From: Chitinophagaceae bacterium | GTDB taxonomy: Bacteria; Bacteroidota; Bacteroidia; Chitinophagales; Chitinophagaceae | DNA: 45,395 nucleotides | Direction of reading: 5' to 3' | Assembly: GCA_028288585.1 (NCBI GenBank) | Contig: JAQBNL010000022.1 | Location: 1 to 45,395 of the forward strand | In this document: piece after piece, positions 26,094 through 34,335 of the stretch | Layout: each line of letters opens with the position of its first letter | How positions within the stretch are numbered: position 1 is the stretch's first letter | Translations under genes and position numbers: made by a program | Notes under the pieces: model-generated | Told to the model about the DNA's origin: nothing | The model's input: the letters and a program-made list of their open reading frames with translations, nothing else | Databases searched by the model: none

Positions 26094-26951
26094 ATGAGAA
26101 AAATCTCTTTGCTTTTCATTTTTGCAGCCATTTCTTTAACAGGCTTTTCACAAAAATTAAATCTCAATTTATTTTTGGGTACATCCAATTATGAAGGAGA
26201 TATGCAGGCAAATTTTTTCACTTTTACACAGCCGGGATTAGCTATTGGTGGCGGCCTTTCTTACCAGGTTAGTGACAGGGCTTATATCCGTGCTGGTGTT
26301 ACTTACGCCTCCATTGCAGCCGATGATAAAAAAAATCCAAAAGTTTATTTTAGAAACCTGAACTTTAAATCTGATATACAGGAATTTCACCTGGCAGGTG
26401 AATATTATTTACTTACTGACGAGGCTTCCAAATTATCTCCCTATGTTTTTGCCGGCATTGCAGTTTATCATTTTAATCCATATACAAAAGACACTACAGG
26501 TACAAAATATTTTTTGCGGCCATTAAGTACCGAAGGACAGGGATTTTACCAGGATAGAAAACCTTACAGCCTTACTCAGTTTGCTATTCCATTCGGCGGT
26601 GGAATTAAATATGCTTTAACGGACAACATTAAGATTGGCATTGAGGCGGGAATGAGAAAACTCTTTACTGATTATCTTGATGATGTAAGCACAACTTATG
26701 TAGACCCAAATCTATTATTAACCAACCGTGGGCCCAAAGCATTAGAACTGGCCTTCAGGGGTAGCGAGATTGATAAAACTGCAACCTATCCTGTAGTGCT
26801 CACAAAAAGGGGAGAACCAAGAAATAAAGATTGGTATTATTTTACCCTTGTTACTTTATCTTACCGGTTTCCTGCTTTGGGAGAAATTAAAAGCGGGTGG
26901 GATAAACCGGGAGGCAGAAAAAAATACATTCTTGGCTGTCCGAGAAAATGA
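26094..26951 (+). CDS. DUF6089-type outer-membrane beta-barrel protein
   Basis: 285 residues with a signal peptide (MRKISLLFIFAAISLTGFSQ). The first barrel strand KLNLNLFLGTSNYEGDMQAN (from about residue 21) is characteristic of a Bacteroidota porin-like family. Alternating amphipathic strands continue through SYQVSDRAYIRAGVTYASIA, KLSPYVFAGIAVYHFNPYTK, PFGGGIKYALTDNIKIGIEA and WYYFTLVTLSYRFPAL. The segment LFTDYLDDVSTTYVDPN near residue 200 is a family hallmark. It should reside in the outer membrane. Function is unknown. A weak promoter-like pair (TTG 26056-26058, TATTTCTT 26076-26083) precedes it. Confidence 0.85.
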   Translation: MRKISLLFIFAAISLTGFSQKLNLNLFLGTSNYEGDMQANFFTFTQPGLAIGGGLSYQVSDRAYIRAGVTYASIAADDKKNPKVYFRNLNFKSDIQEFHLAGEYYLLTDEASKLSPYVFAGIAVYHFNPYTKDTTGTKYFLRPLSTEGQGFYQDRKPYSLTQFAIPFGGGIKYALTDNIKIGIEAGMRKLFTDYLDDVSTTYVDPNLLLTNRGPKALELAFRGSEIDKTATYPVVLTKRGEPRNKDWYYFTLVTLSYRFPALGEIKSGWDKPGGRKKYILGCPRK

Positions 26952-27018
26952 TATTTAATTCTCCGCGAAAGAAATTATACTTCCTTTCTATTCTACCTTT
27001 ACATCGAAATTATAATTA

Positions 27019-28944
27019 ATGGCTTATCGCAATCAACAGGAGTTTATTAAAGCGCTGGAGAAAGAAGGAGAATTATTAAGAATAAAAACTTACGTTGATC
27101 CCAGATTAGAAATAGCTGAAATAACAGACCGCATCAGCAAGAGCGGTAGTGGCGGCAAAGCGCTGTTGTTTGAAAACACAGGATATGATTTCCCGGTACT
27201 TATGAATGCATACGGCAGTGAAAAAAGAATGTGTATGGCCCTTGGTGTTAAGCATTTAAATGATGTTGCCAAAGAAATTGAAGACCTGTTTAAATTACTC
27301 TCATCGCCAAAAGAAAATATTCTTGATAAATTAAAATTACTTCCCCAACTCGGAAAATTTGCATCATGGATGCCGGCAGTAAAAAAAGGTACAGGCGAAT
27401 GCCAGGAAGTAATTATGATGAAACCTGACATCACCCGGTTGCCGGTAATAACGTGTTGGCCAAAAGATGGGGGGCCATTTGTTACGCTTCCTATCATCCA
27501 TACAAAAGATCCAAATACAAATTCACGCAATGTGGGCATGTACCGTATGCAGATTTTTTCTCCAACATTAACCGGCATGCACTGGCATAAGCATAAAGTT
27601 TCTGCAAAGCATTTTAATGAATATAAAAAGCTGAATAAAATAATGCCTGTTGCTGTAGCGCTGGGCGGCGACCCGGTGTATGCATATGCTGCAACAGCGC
27701 CATTGCCTGAAAATGTAGATGAATATATGCTCGCCGGTTTTTTAAGAAAGAAAAAAGTAGAACTGGTAAAATGTATCTCACAACCTGGTATTGAAGTTCC
27801 TGACGATGCAGATTTTATTATTGAAGGTTATGTAGACCCCAATGATGAGTTGATATGGGAAGGGCCATTTGGCGATCACACAGGTTATTATTCATTGCCT
27901 GACTGGTACCCGCGTTTTCACATTACTGCCATCACCCATAAAAAAAATGCTGTTTATCCAGCAACTATTGTAGGCATTCCTCCGCAGGAAGATGCATGGC
28001 TGGGGAAAGCAACTGAACGCATTTTTTTAGCGCCCATAAAAATGACGATGGTGCCTGAAATAATTGATATGGAAATGCCTGTGGAAGGCGTATTTCATAA
28101 TTTGGTTATCACACAAATAAAAAAAGAATATGCAGGGCAGGGGCAAAAAGTTATGAATGCTATGTGGGGTGCAGGGCAAATGATGTTTAATAAAATTTTG
28201 GTGTTAGCAGATGAGCATGTAAAGATCCAGGATTATGAAAAGCTGGCTGAATATGTTTTTAAAAATCTTAATCCTGCCACTGATATTTATTTTTCACAGG
28301 GGCCGATGGATGTATTGGATCACAGCTGCAGCAAGCTTGGCTTTGGAGGAAAAATGTGTATTGATGGAACACAAAAGTTTGAAGAAGAGATTGATGAGAT
28401 ATACGATGTAACCAATAAGATGTACGATGTAAATGACATCTTTCTAACTACTAAATTTTCTGAAATTAAATCTGTAAATGTTTCTTTATTAAAAAAAGAA
28501 ATCCCTGTATTAATTATCTCGGTTGAGAAAAATAAAAAGAATCACATAAGGGAATTGCATAAAGCAATATGTGAAACAAAGGAAGCTGAAGGTATAAAAA
28601 TGATATTGTATGTTGAGCATACTGTTGATGCAAATGATTTGGGTACTGCCTTGTGGCGCTTTTGTAATAATCTTGATCCTAAAAGAGATAATATTCTCTG
28701 CCAGCGTACAACCGGCAACGATAAACAGAGCGCCTGTATTGGTTTTGATGGAACAAGAAAAACAAAGGAGTTTGATAATTTTCAAAGAGACTGGCCAAAT
28801 ATTATTATTGCCGACGATAAAACAATTACCGCTATTGATGCTAAGTGGGATAAGCTGGGCCTTGGCAGATTTATACCATCCCCATCCTTAAAATTTAAAG
28901 AGCAGATGTATGGAGAAGAAGCGGTAGTGCAAATAAAAAATTAA
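27019..28944 (+). CDS. UbiD-family decarboxylase
   Basis: 641 residues with the UbiD fold: MAYRNQQEFIKALEKEGELL and EIAEITDRISKSGSGGKALL at the N-terminus. The prenyl-FMN/metal site region is in NSRNVGMYRMQIFSPTLTGM (about residues 175-194) and HWHKHKVSAKHFNEY. IWEGPFGDHTGYYSLPDWYP (about residues 281-300) carries the catalytic E-x-P-F-G-x-H-T-G-Y motif. Such enzymes reversibly decarboxylate aromatic acids, and Bacteroidota copies of this length are usually proposed for menaquinone synthesis. The precise substrate is not evident, and its partner UbiX is not in the window. TraB/GumN follows 8 bases later. A -7-like TACCTTTA at 26994-27001 precedes it. Confidence 0.9.
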   Translation: MAYRNQQEFIKALEKEGELLRIKTYVDPRLEIAEITDRISKSGSGGKALLFENTGYDFPVLMNAYGSEKRMCMALGVKHLNDVAKEIEDLFKLLSSPKENILDKLKLLPQLGKFASWMPAVKKGTGECQEVIMMKPDITRLPVITCWPKDGGPFVTLPIIHTKDPNTNSRNVGMYRMQIFSPTLTGMHWHKHKVSAKHFNEYKKLNKIMPVAVALGGDPVYAYAATAPLPENVDEYMLAGFLRKKKVELVKCISQPGIEVPDDADFIIEGYVDPNDELIWEGPFGDHTGYYSLPDWYPRFHITAITHKKNAVYPATIVGIPPQEDAWLGKATERIFLAPIKMTMVPEIIDMEMPVEGVFHNLVITQIKKEYAGQGQKVMNAMWGAGQMMFNKILVLADEHVKIQDYEKLAEYVFKNLNPATDIYFSQGPMDVLDHSCSKLGFGGKMCIDGTQKFEEEIDEIYDVTNKMYDVNDIFLTTKFSEIKSVNVSLLKKEIPVLIISVEKNKKNHIRELHKAICETKEAEGIKMILYVEHTVDANDLGTALWRFCNNLDPKRDNILCQRTTGNDKQSACIGFDGTRKTKEFDNFQRDWPNIIIADDKTITAIDAKWDKLGLGRFIPSPSLKFKEQMYGEEAVVQIKN

Positions 28945-28952
28945 ACATTCTT

Positions 28953-29846
28953 ATGATAAAATTGCTCATCTATACTTACTTATCCATGGTTGTGTTGTCA
29001 GGTTGTAACGCACAAAGACCTTCTGCCAAAACACAGAAAAATAATAATACTCTTCTATGGCAGGTGAGCGGCAATAATCTTAAAAAACCCAGTTACATAT
29101 TCGGCACATTTCATTTATTATGTAAAGATGACATTAAGTTCAGTGAGCAGTTAAAGAGCTCTTTAACCAATGCAGATGAAGTATATATGGAAATGGATAT
29201 GGATGATCCGTCGACAATGCTAAGCGGCCTGTTATACATGAACATGAAGGATGGTAAAAAATTAAAAGATCTGTATACACCTGATGAATACAAAAAAGTG
29301 GAAGGTTATTTTACTGATTCACTGGGTATGCCAATGATGCTGTTTCAGAATATAAAGCCTTATTTTTTAGTAGCGATGTTATATCCAAAAATGATGAATT
29401 GCAAAACGGCTTCAGGGGTGGAAGAAGAACTTATGAAGCTTGCTAAAGAAAATAAAAAAGAAATAAAGGGACTGGAAACGATGCAGTTCCAGGCATCAGT
29501 GTTTGACAGTATTCCATACGAATGGCAGGCTAAAGAATTACTGAAGAACATTGATAGCTTTTCAGTGTATAAAAAAGAATTTGACACTATGGTATTGGAG
29601 TATAAGCATCAGCAGTTATCATCAATGGAAAAGTTACTTGCTAAAAGTGAAGTTGGCTCAGATAAAAAATACGAGGATATACTTTTAACCAAAAGGAATA
29701 TAAACTGGGTTGATCAATTAAAAACGATTATGCAAAAAGAAAGCGTTTTTGTTGCTGTTGGTGCCGGGCATTTGGTAGGAGAGATGGGCTTATTAAATTT
29801 ATTAAGAAAGGAAGGCTATACAGTTGAGCCTTTACTAAATAAATAA
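28953..29846 (+). CDS. TraB/GumN-family lipoprotein
   Basis: 297 residues with a lipoprotein signal (MIKLLIYTYLSMVVLSGCNA, lipobox LSGC). The TraB/GumN hallmarks are the N-terminal SYIFGTFHLLCKDD (the GTxH motif, about residues 47-60) and the C-terminal VFVAVGAGHLVGEMGLLNLL with KEGYTVEPL (about residues 265-293). Families of this kind are suspected metal-dependent proteases (related to Tiki), but bacterial members are poorly characterised. It is 8 bases from the UbiD-family gene, so it is probably co-transcribed. The link between the two functions is not obvious. Confidence 0.88.
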   Translation: MIKLLIYTYLSMVVLSGCNAQRPSAKTQKNNNTLLWQVSGNNLKKPSYIFGTFHLLCKDDIKFSEQLKSSLTNADEVYMEMDMDDPSTMLSGLLYMNMKDGKKLKDLYTPDEYKKVEGYFTDSLGMPMMLFQNIKPYFLVAMLYPKMMNCKTASGVEEELMKLAKENKKEIKGLETMQFQASVFDSIPYEWQAKELLKNIDSFSVYKKEFDTMVLEYKHQQLSSMEKLLAKSEVGSDKKYEDILLTKRNINWVDQLKTIMQKESVFVAVGAGHLVGEMGLLNLLRKEGYTVEPLLNK

Positions 29847-29872
29847 TATTTTTTCTTTTTATAAAAGAAAAT

Positions 29873-29880
29873 TATATTTA
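29873..29880 (+). promoter_or_regulatory. Promoter-like element shared by the TICPPP paralogue genes
   Basis: TATATTTA lies 20 bases before ATG 29901. The stretch TATATTTAAGTAACCAAAAC and the following TTACAGTTATG closely resemble the leader of the next gene (TATATTTA at 30448-30455, then AAACTACAGTGATG). Confidence 0.4.
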
Positions 29881-29900
29881 AGTAACCAAAACTTACAGTT

Positions 29901-30416
29901 ATGAAAAAGATACTTGTTCTTTTTGCAATTACAATTTATCTGTTTGCCTGCAACGCCGGTGATGAGTCCAAAACAACAACTGCAGCAGATTCTACAATAA
30001 CAGATACAACTAAAAAATCCGCAATTCTTTATGATAGTGCCAAAAGATGGGAAATTAGTGCTGATATAGCCACTAAAATGAAAAACCATTTAAAGAATTG
30101 TAAAAATGATTGTACAGAATCAAATATTATTGACTCCAATAAGGCCGTACTTGATTCTATAAAATTAGCGTATCCCGGAGCCACTATAACATGGGTGCCC
30201 GCCAGGTACCAGGAAGATGATGAAAACCGGTATTGCACGTTACGTAATTTTGAAGGTTCTCCCAAGAAGTGTAAGGTTAAAAACTGCAGAACATCGATTG
30301 TGCAGGTAACGATAAATACTGAAGGGGCCGCTACCCAAGTATTGGCTTATGATATTGTAACAATTTGCCCGCCACCGTATGACGCAAAATGTCCAACATC
30401 TGTTAAGCAACAATAA
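29901..30416 (+). CDS. Exported lipoprotein with TICPPP motif, paralogue 1 (unknown function)
   Basis: 171 residues with a lipoprotein signal (MKKILVLFAITIYLFACNAG, lipobox LFAC). A short Thr/Ser-rich linker follows. The rest resembles the product of the next gene: DSNKAVLDSIKLAYPGATIT (about residues 75-95), WVPARYQEDDENRYCTLRNF, and near the end YDIVTICPPPYDAKCP. The mature part has seven cysteines after the lipid-bearing one (KNCKNDC, RYC, KKC, KNC, TIC and AKC), which could form disulfides in the periplasm or at the surface. I do not recognise the family. It starts 54 bases after the TraB/GumN gene. Confidence 0.75.
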   Translation: MKKILVLFAITIYLFACNAGDESKTTTAADSTITDTTKKSAILYDSAKRWEISADIATKMKNHLKNCKNDCTESNIIDSNKAVLDSIKLAYPGATITWVPARYQEDDENRYCTLRNFEGSPKKCKVKNCRTSIVQVTINTEGAATQVLAYDIVTICPPPYDAKCPTSVKQQ

Positions 30417-30473
30417 TACAGTCCGATATGTTTATAGTAAGAGAATCTATATTTAAATACTAAAACTACAGTG

Positions 30474-30914
30474 ATGAAAAAATTACTTATTTATTCATTT
30501 TGTTTCCTGTTTATTTTTTGTCAGCCTGGCAAAGCTCAACCTAAACCTGAAGAGTGGAAGTTAACTGATGATGACCAAAAAGGCATGAAACAACGGGTGC
30601 ATGAATGTGGCTTATTCCGCACCTGTCACAGTATAGCTAAATTTTATATTCTGGATAGTAATAAAACAGTGCGTGATGATTTATATCTAACATATGGTGA
30701 AAAAAATATAACAGAGGTGGAGGCACGATACAGGCATTCAGATATTAAACGATATGGAAGACTTCGTGGGCTTGTGAATGATGCAAAGGGCAGAGATAAA
30801 GTTAGCGGGTATTACACAAAAATATTAATGGTAAAACAAGATAAGCTGTTAACAGGATATAAGTATTATGATATTTATACTATCTGTCCTCCACCTGATC
30901 CCTGTGCCCGCTAA
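30474..30914 (+). CDS. Exported protein with TICPPP motif, paralogue 2 (unknown function)
   Basis: 146 residues with a Sec signal peptide (MKKLLIYSFCFLFIFCQPGK, then AQPKPEEW). It shares the core of the preceding gene's product: YILDSNKTVRDDLYLTYGEK, ITEVEARYRHSDIKRYGRLR, and YDIYTICPPPDPCAR at the C-terminus. It has fewer cysteines (HECGLFRTC early, TICPPPDPC late). The start is taken as ATG 30474, not GTG 30471, because its leader aligns with that of the first paralogue (ACAGTnATGAAAAA). The pair appears to be a tandem gene duplication that included the leader. Its stop lies only a few bases from the convergent TPR gene. Confidence 0.75.
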   Translation: MKKLLIYSFCFLFIFCQPGKAQPKPEEWKLTDDDQKGMKQRVHECGLFRTCHSIAKFYILDSNKTVRDDLYLTYGEKNITEVEARYRHSDIKRYGRLRGLVNDAKGRDKVSGYYTKILMVKQDKLLTGYKYYDIYTICPPPDPCAR

Positions 30915-30921
30915 AAAATAA

Positions 30922-32727
30922 TTACAATACGGCCGTATCTTCTTCAATGCCGGCCTCAGTAACGGGTGCCGGCTTTTTAATTTTATGCCACCATTTTTTA
31001 ATGCTGAATTTTGTTCTTGCTTCTAATAATTTCCGGGATTCGAGGAACCTGATCAGGTTATGCTCCATATAATGCTGGGCAGGTACCAGTAAAGCAATCA
31101 ACATTATTTTTATCAGCCATAATTTTAAAGGTTCGCCATGCACTGCTTTTACAAGCAGGATATTATCTATCAACAAAACAATAAATTCAAACAGGGAAAT
31201 AAAGAAAAAATAACCAAACATTTTAATAGTTAGTTTGGAAACAGGGAACATTCCCATTACTAAAAATCCAACAAATATTACACAGATAGCAATGCTTATG
31301 GCCAGATATTGAATGTTCCGTTTGTTATTCAGCCGCTGCTCTTCCTGGCGCATTTCTTCTTCATGTTTTCGCTTTTCTCTATCAACTCCCAGTAATGCAA
31401 TGTCTCTTTCTTTAGAAAGGCTTCTTAAACTATCCTTATATTGAATTGATTGTTTTGAATATACAAATGCCTGTTTGTAATCCCCCTGTTGTTCATATAA
31501 ACTGCTTAATACTCCTGAGATATAGGCTATGGTAGTAGCGTCATTCATCTTTTTACTTAGCTCCAGCGCTTTGGTATAATAACTAATTGAATTCGGTATA
31601 TCATTTAAAAGTTTATAGGTCTCTGCTATTTCGCGGAAAATTCCCCTGATTGATAGCTGGTCAAAATTCTGTACATAATCATATTCTGCAAGCTTAAAAT
31701 AATACAAAGCAGAATCAGCTTTAAGAGAATAAAGAAAAATTTGCCCGATTGACCTGTAATAATAGGCTTGCCCAATATTCAGATAGCTTTGCTTAAGGTC
31801 AGGCTCATTTTCAAGATAACGGAGTGCCTTATCACTGTTTTTTTCTATTACCTCAATATATGCAAGCATAAGGCCCTTTGCGCTAAAAATGTATTTATTT
31901 AAATGAAGAGAATCAGATAATTCAAGGGCCTTTTCAATATAAAATTTTTCATCGGTCAGCCTTGCCAGGTCAAAATAATCTTTTACCAACCCTTCGCCAT
32001 ATCCATTTTTCTTATCCAGTGCAAGGCTTTTTTTTAATTCATCTTTGGCTGCATCAAACTGCCCTAATCCTTTATACATTTCTGAGAAGCAATGATAAAT
32101 ATCAGACTGGAGGGGAACAGATTTTATTTTCAATGCAATATCAAATGCGCTGTTGTAATTAGTACACGCCGAAACTGCATCGCCTTTAAATCTATAAGTA
32201 TCTCCCACTTCAATATAAATAATTGCCTTTATTGAATCAGATTCTACATTAGGCAAATAAGCTGAAGCAATCTGTGCATTGGTTAATGCTTTATCATATT
32301 GTCCTCTTTTTCTAAGAAGATTAGCCATGCGGCAATAGCCAAGTGCTATGTACTCATATTTGTTTAATGATTTAGCGTAGTTTATTCCTTTTTGTATAAA
32401 CTGAACTGTTTTGTCAAAGGTTTCGGAAGTTGTAGAAACGCTGATATTAGTAATAGCATCGCCGAATAAGGCTATCAGCACAAGGTTATTATTATCAGAG
32501 AGGTCTGCAAGCAGTAACTGTTCATGAAGAACACTATCGGCCTGGTGGTCGAACTTATAGGTATAATACAGATTGGCAACTTTACCTAAAGCAACTACTT
32601 TATCAGAATCTGAGAGGGTGTTATTGCACACAATACAAAGGCTATCTAATTGTCTCTTAAACTGTGCAACACAAAAATTTTGTGAGATGATTAAAAGCAG
32701 CAGGAATATATTCAGCGATTTTCTCAT
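30922..32727 (-). CDS. TPR-repeat membrane protein with C-terminal helices
   Basis: 601 residues from ATG 32727. A signal peptide (MRKSLNIFLLLLIISQNFCV) leads to about ten tetratricopeptide repeats covering residues 30-420 (for example YEYIALGYCRMANLLRKRGQ, AIIYIEVGDTYRFKGDAVSA, IFREIAETYKLLNDIPNSIS). A charged coiled coil follows (RSLSKERDIALLGVDREKRK, EEEMRQEEQRLNNKRNIQYL), then four hydrophobic helices (about residues 458-560) and a short tail. The TPR/coiled-coil/helix order resembles Bacteroidota TPR sensor kinases, but no HATPase or LytTR domain follows; instead a multi-helix membrane module ends the protein. An in-frame TTG at 32748 overlaps the -7 promoter element and is rejected as the start. 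Function unknown. Confidence 0.8.
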   Translation of the reverse strand: MRKSLNIFLLLLIISQNFCVAQFKRQLDSLCIVCNNTLSDSDKVVALGKVANLYYTYKFDHQADSVLHEQLLLADLSDNNNLVLIALFGDAITNISVSTTSETFDKTVQFIQKGINYAKSLNKYEYIALGYCRMANLLRKRGQYDKALTNAQIASAYLPNVESDSIKAIIYIEVGDTYRFKGDAVSACTNYNSAFDIALKIKSVPLQSDIYHCFSEMYKGLGQFDAAKDELKKSLALDKKNGYGEGLVKDYFDLARLTDEKFYIEKALELSDSLHLNKYIFSAKGLMLAYIEVIEKNSDKALRYLENEPDLKQSYLNIGQAYYYRSIGQIFLYSLKADSALYYFKLAEYDYVQNFDQLSIRGIFREIAETYKLLNDIPNSISYYTKALELSKKMNDATTIAYISGVLSSLYEQQGDYKQAFVYSKQSIQYKDSLRSLSKERDIALLGVDREKRKHEEEMRQEEQRLNNKRNIQYLAISIAICVIFVGFLVMGMFPVSKLTIKMFGYFFFISLFEFIVLLIDNILLVKAVHGEPLKLWLIKIMLIALLVPAQHYMEHNLIRFLESRKLLEARTKFSIKKWWHKIKKPAPVTEAGIEEDTAVL

Positions 32728-32745
32728 TGCAGGAAAGTCTCTTAC

Positions 32746-32753
32746 CAAATATA
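32746..32753 (-). promoter_or_regulatory. -7 element of the TPR membrane protein gene
   Basis: On the minus strand TATATTTG matches TAnnTTTG exactly and lies 18 bases before ATG 32727. Confidence 0.5.
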
Positions 32754-32852
32754 CAATTTTAAAAAAGATACTATTTACTTATAGCAGGTAATTCAATAGG
32801 TAAGTATTAGGAAGAAAATAGGTGTACTTCTCACAGATAAAGATGTCTTTTT

Positions 32853-32880
32853 TAATAAAAAAAATCCCGCAAAGCGGGAT
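32853..32880 (-). terminator. Rho-independent terminator downstream of the OmpA-family gene
   Basis: ATCCCGC (32864-32870) pairs with GCGGGAT (32874-32880) around AAA. Read on the minus strand the hairpin is followed by a T8 tract. It lies 30 bases after the stop codon at 32911. Confidence 0.85.
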
Positions 32881-32910
32881 GGTAAATATTTTTAAAAGAA
32901 TAAAAATAAA

Positions 32911-33738
32911 TTAAAGCTTTACAATTTCTACCCGCCTGTTTTTAGCTTTCCCTTCGTCAGTTTTATTATCGGTAATTGGTTTTTCCTGGCCCCAGCCCTT
33001 AGCTGATAATCTTGATTTATCAACGCCTCTTAATATTAAAGCATTCATAACCGCTTTAGCCCTGTTCTCCGAAAGTGTTTTATTGGATGCAGGCGTACCA
33101 ACATTATCAGTATGTCCTTCAATACTAACTTTCATTTCTTTATTAAATAAAAGCATATCGGCAACCTGGTTAACTGTGTTTTGAGATTCAGATTTAATAT
33201 CAGATTTACCGGTTTCAAAATTTATATACAAAGCAATAGACCCATTCTTATTTATCGCTTCCAGCAACTCACTGGCCTGTATATCCTGCTTCATCTCTTC
33301 CATCTCAAGAATATCTAATTCAAAATTTCCTTTCTTGGTACCGCCAAAATCATATAATACAACCCATACATCCTTTCCTGCTGACCTGGTAAATAATGTT
33401 GCCACACCTTCATGGCCGCTAAAATAAATTCTTTTGCCGCCAGCTTTTACAATCGCATTTTCAAAATTCTTAACTATTTGTAAAAATGAAGGAGCAGTGG
33501 CTTCTTCCAGTTCATAATTATATTGAATGTGTGTTCTTGTGCCTTCTTTCTTGTCTTTTCTTTCCGGCCCCATAGGGATTTCCTGTTCATCATAGTTTGA
33601 TGAACATTCTCCAATTGCAGTATTAGGCATGCGGTTAAACATAGGACTGTCTTTACAGCCCGGTGCATCATTTTCCTGTGCTGATGAAAGTACAGTGCAG
33701 CAAATTGCGAAGATGAATAAAAAGAGTAGTTTTTTCAT
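32911..33738 (-). CDS. OmpA-family peptidoglycan-associated outer-membrane protein
   Basis: 275 residues with a signal peptide (MKKLLFLFIFAICCTVLSSA, cleaved before QENDAP). A middle domain of unknown fold contains LEEATAPSFLQIVKNFENAI, KRIYFSGHEGVATLFTRSAG and DVWVVLYDFGG. The C-terminal OmpA/MotB domain (about residues 165-275) carries IALYINFETGKSDIKSESQN, MKVSIEGHTDNVGTPASNKT, LSENRAKAVMNALILRGVDK and KAKNRRVEIVKL, where the conserved D and R residues bind diaminopimelate. It is probably anchored in the outer membrane and tethered to the cell wall. Single gene, ended by a strong terminator at 32853-32880. Confidence 0.92.
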   Translation of the reverse strand: MKKLLFLFIFAICCTVLSSAQENDAPGCKDSPMFNRMPNTAIGECSSNYDEQEIPMGPERKDKKEGTRTHIQYNYELEEATAPSFLQIVKNFENAIVKAGGKRIYFSGHEGVATLFTRSAGKDVWVVLYDFGGTKKGNFELDILEMEEMKQDIQASELLEAINKNGSIALYINFETGKSDIKSESQNTVNQVADMLLFNKEMKVSIEGHTDNVGTPASNKTLSENRAKAVMNALILRGVDKSRLSAKGWGQEKPITDNKTDEGKAKNRRVEIVKL

Positions 33739-33864
33739 AAAGCAAAATTTGGTTTTGACAACTATTTCTTTATAACTAAATATAGGAAATATTTTTAACC
33801 AAATTCACTTTACTCCATCTGCATATTACCCTGAAAAGATATTATTGGTGAGAAAAAAATTATA

Positions 33865-34281
33865 TCAAAACTGCTCCAGCTTACTAAAGAAAAAATCACC
33901 TTCTATCTGTGCATTTTCATCGCTGTCACTTCCATGAACTGCATTTTCACCAATAGAAGCGGCATATAATTTTCTTATGGTTCCTTCTTCTGCATTGGCA
34001 GGGTTAGTGGCACCAATCAATTTTCTAAAATCTTCAACAGCATTATCTTTTTCCAATATGGCAGCCGTAATAGGCCCCCGGCTCATAAATTCAACCAGCT
34101 CCCCATAAAAAGGTCTCTCTTTATGTACTGCATAAAATTCTCCTGCTTTCAGTTCTGAAAGATGTATCATTTTCAATGCTGCAATCCTGAACCCTGCATT
34201 ATTTATCATTTGTAAAATAGCACCGGTATGTCCTTTTTCAGTTGCATCGGGCTTTATCATGGTAAATGTTCTGTTGGTCAT
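33865..34281 (-). CDS. ndk: Nucleoside-diphosphate kinase
   Basis: A complete 138-residue enzyme that transfers the gamma-phosphate from ATP to other (d)NDPs through a phosphohistidine. It opens [20 protein letters not shown], has the substrate-binding [38 protein letters not shown], and the catalytic histidine in [16 protein letters not shown] (about residues 113-128). Length matches the family norm. It has its own promoter (34303-34335, minus strand), so it is expressed separately from the GH26 gene that ends just upstream. Confidence 0.98.
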   Translation of the reverse strand: MTNRTFTMIKPDATEKGHTGAILQMINNAGFRIAALKMIHLSELKAGEFYAVHKERPFYGELVEFMSRGPITAAILEKDNAVEDFRKLIGATNPANAEEGTIRKLYAASIGENAVHGSDSDENAQIEGDFFFSKLEQF

Positions 34282-34302
34282 TGCTTATATTTTTTTGAGC
34301 CG

Positions 34303-34335
34303 CAAAACTAACACAGAATTTCGCCTGTTCGCAAA
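34303..34335 (-). promoter_or_regulatory. Bacteroidota-type promoter of ndk
   Basis: On the minus strand TTTG (34335-34332) and TAGTTTTG (34310-34303) are separated by 21 bases. The ATG follows 21 bases later. Confidence 0.65.

Noticed and set aside
29851-29871. TTTTCTTTT/AAAAGAAAA hairpin after the TraB/GumN gene
   Set aside because: Perfect 9-bp stem, but entirely A/T apart from one pair and without a T-tract beyond the arms; too weak to call a terminator.
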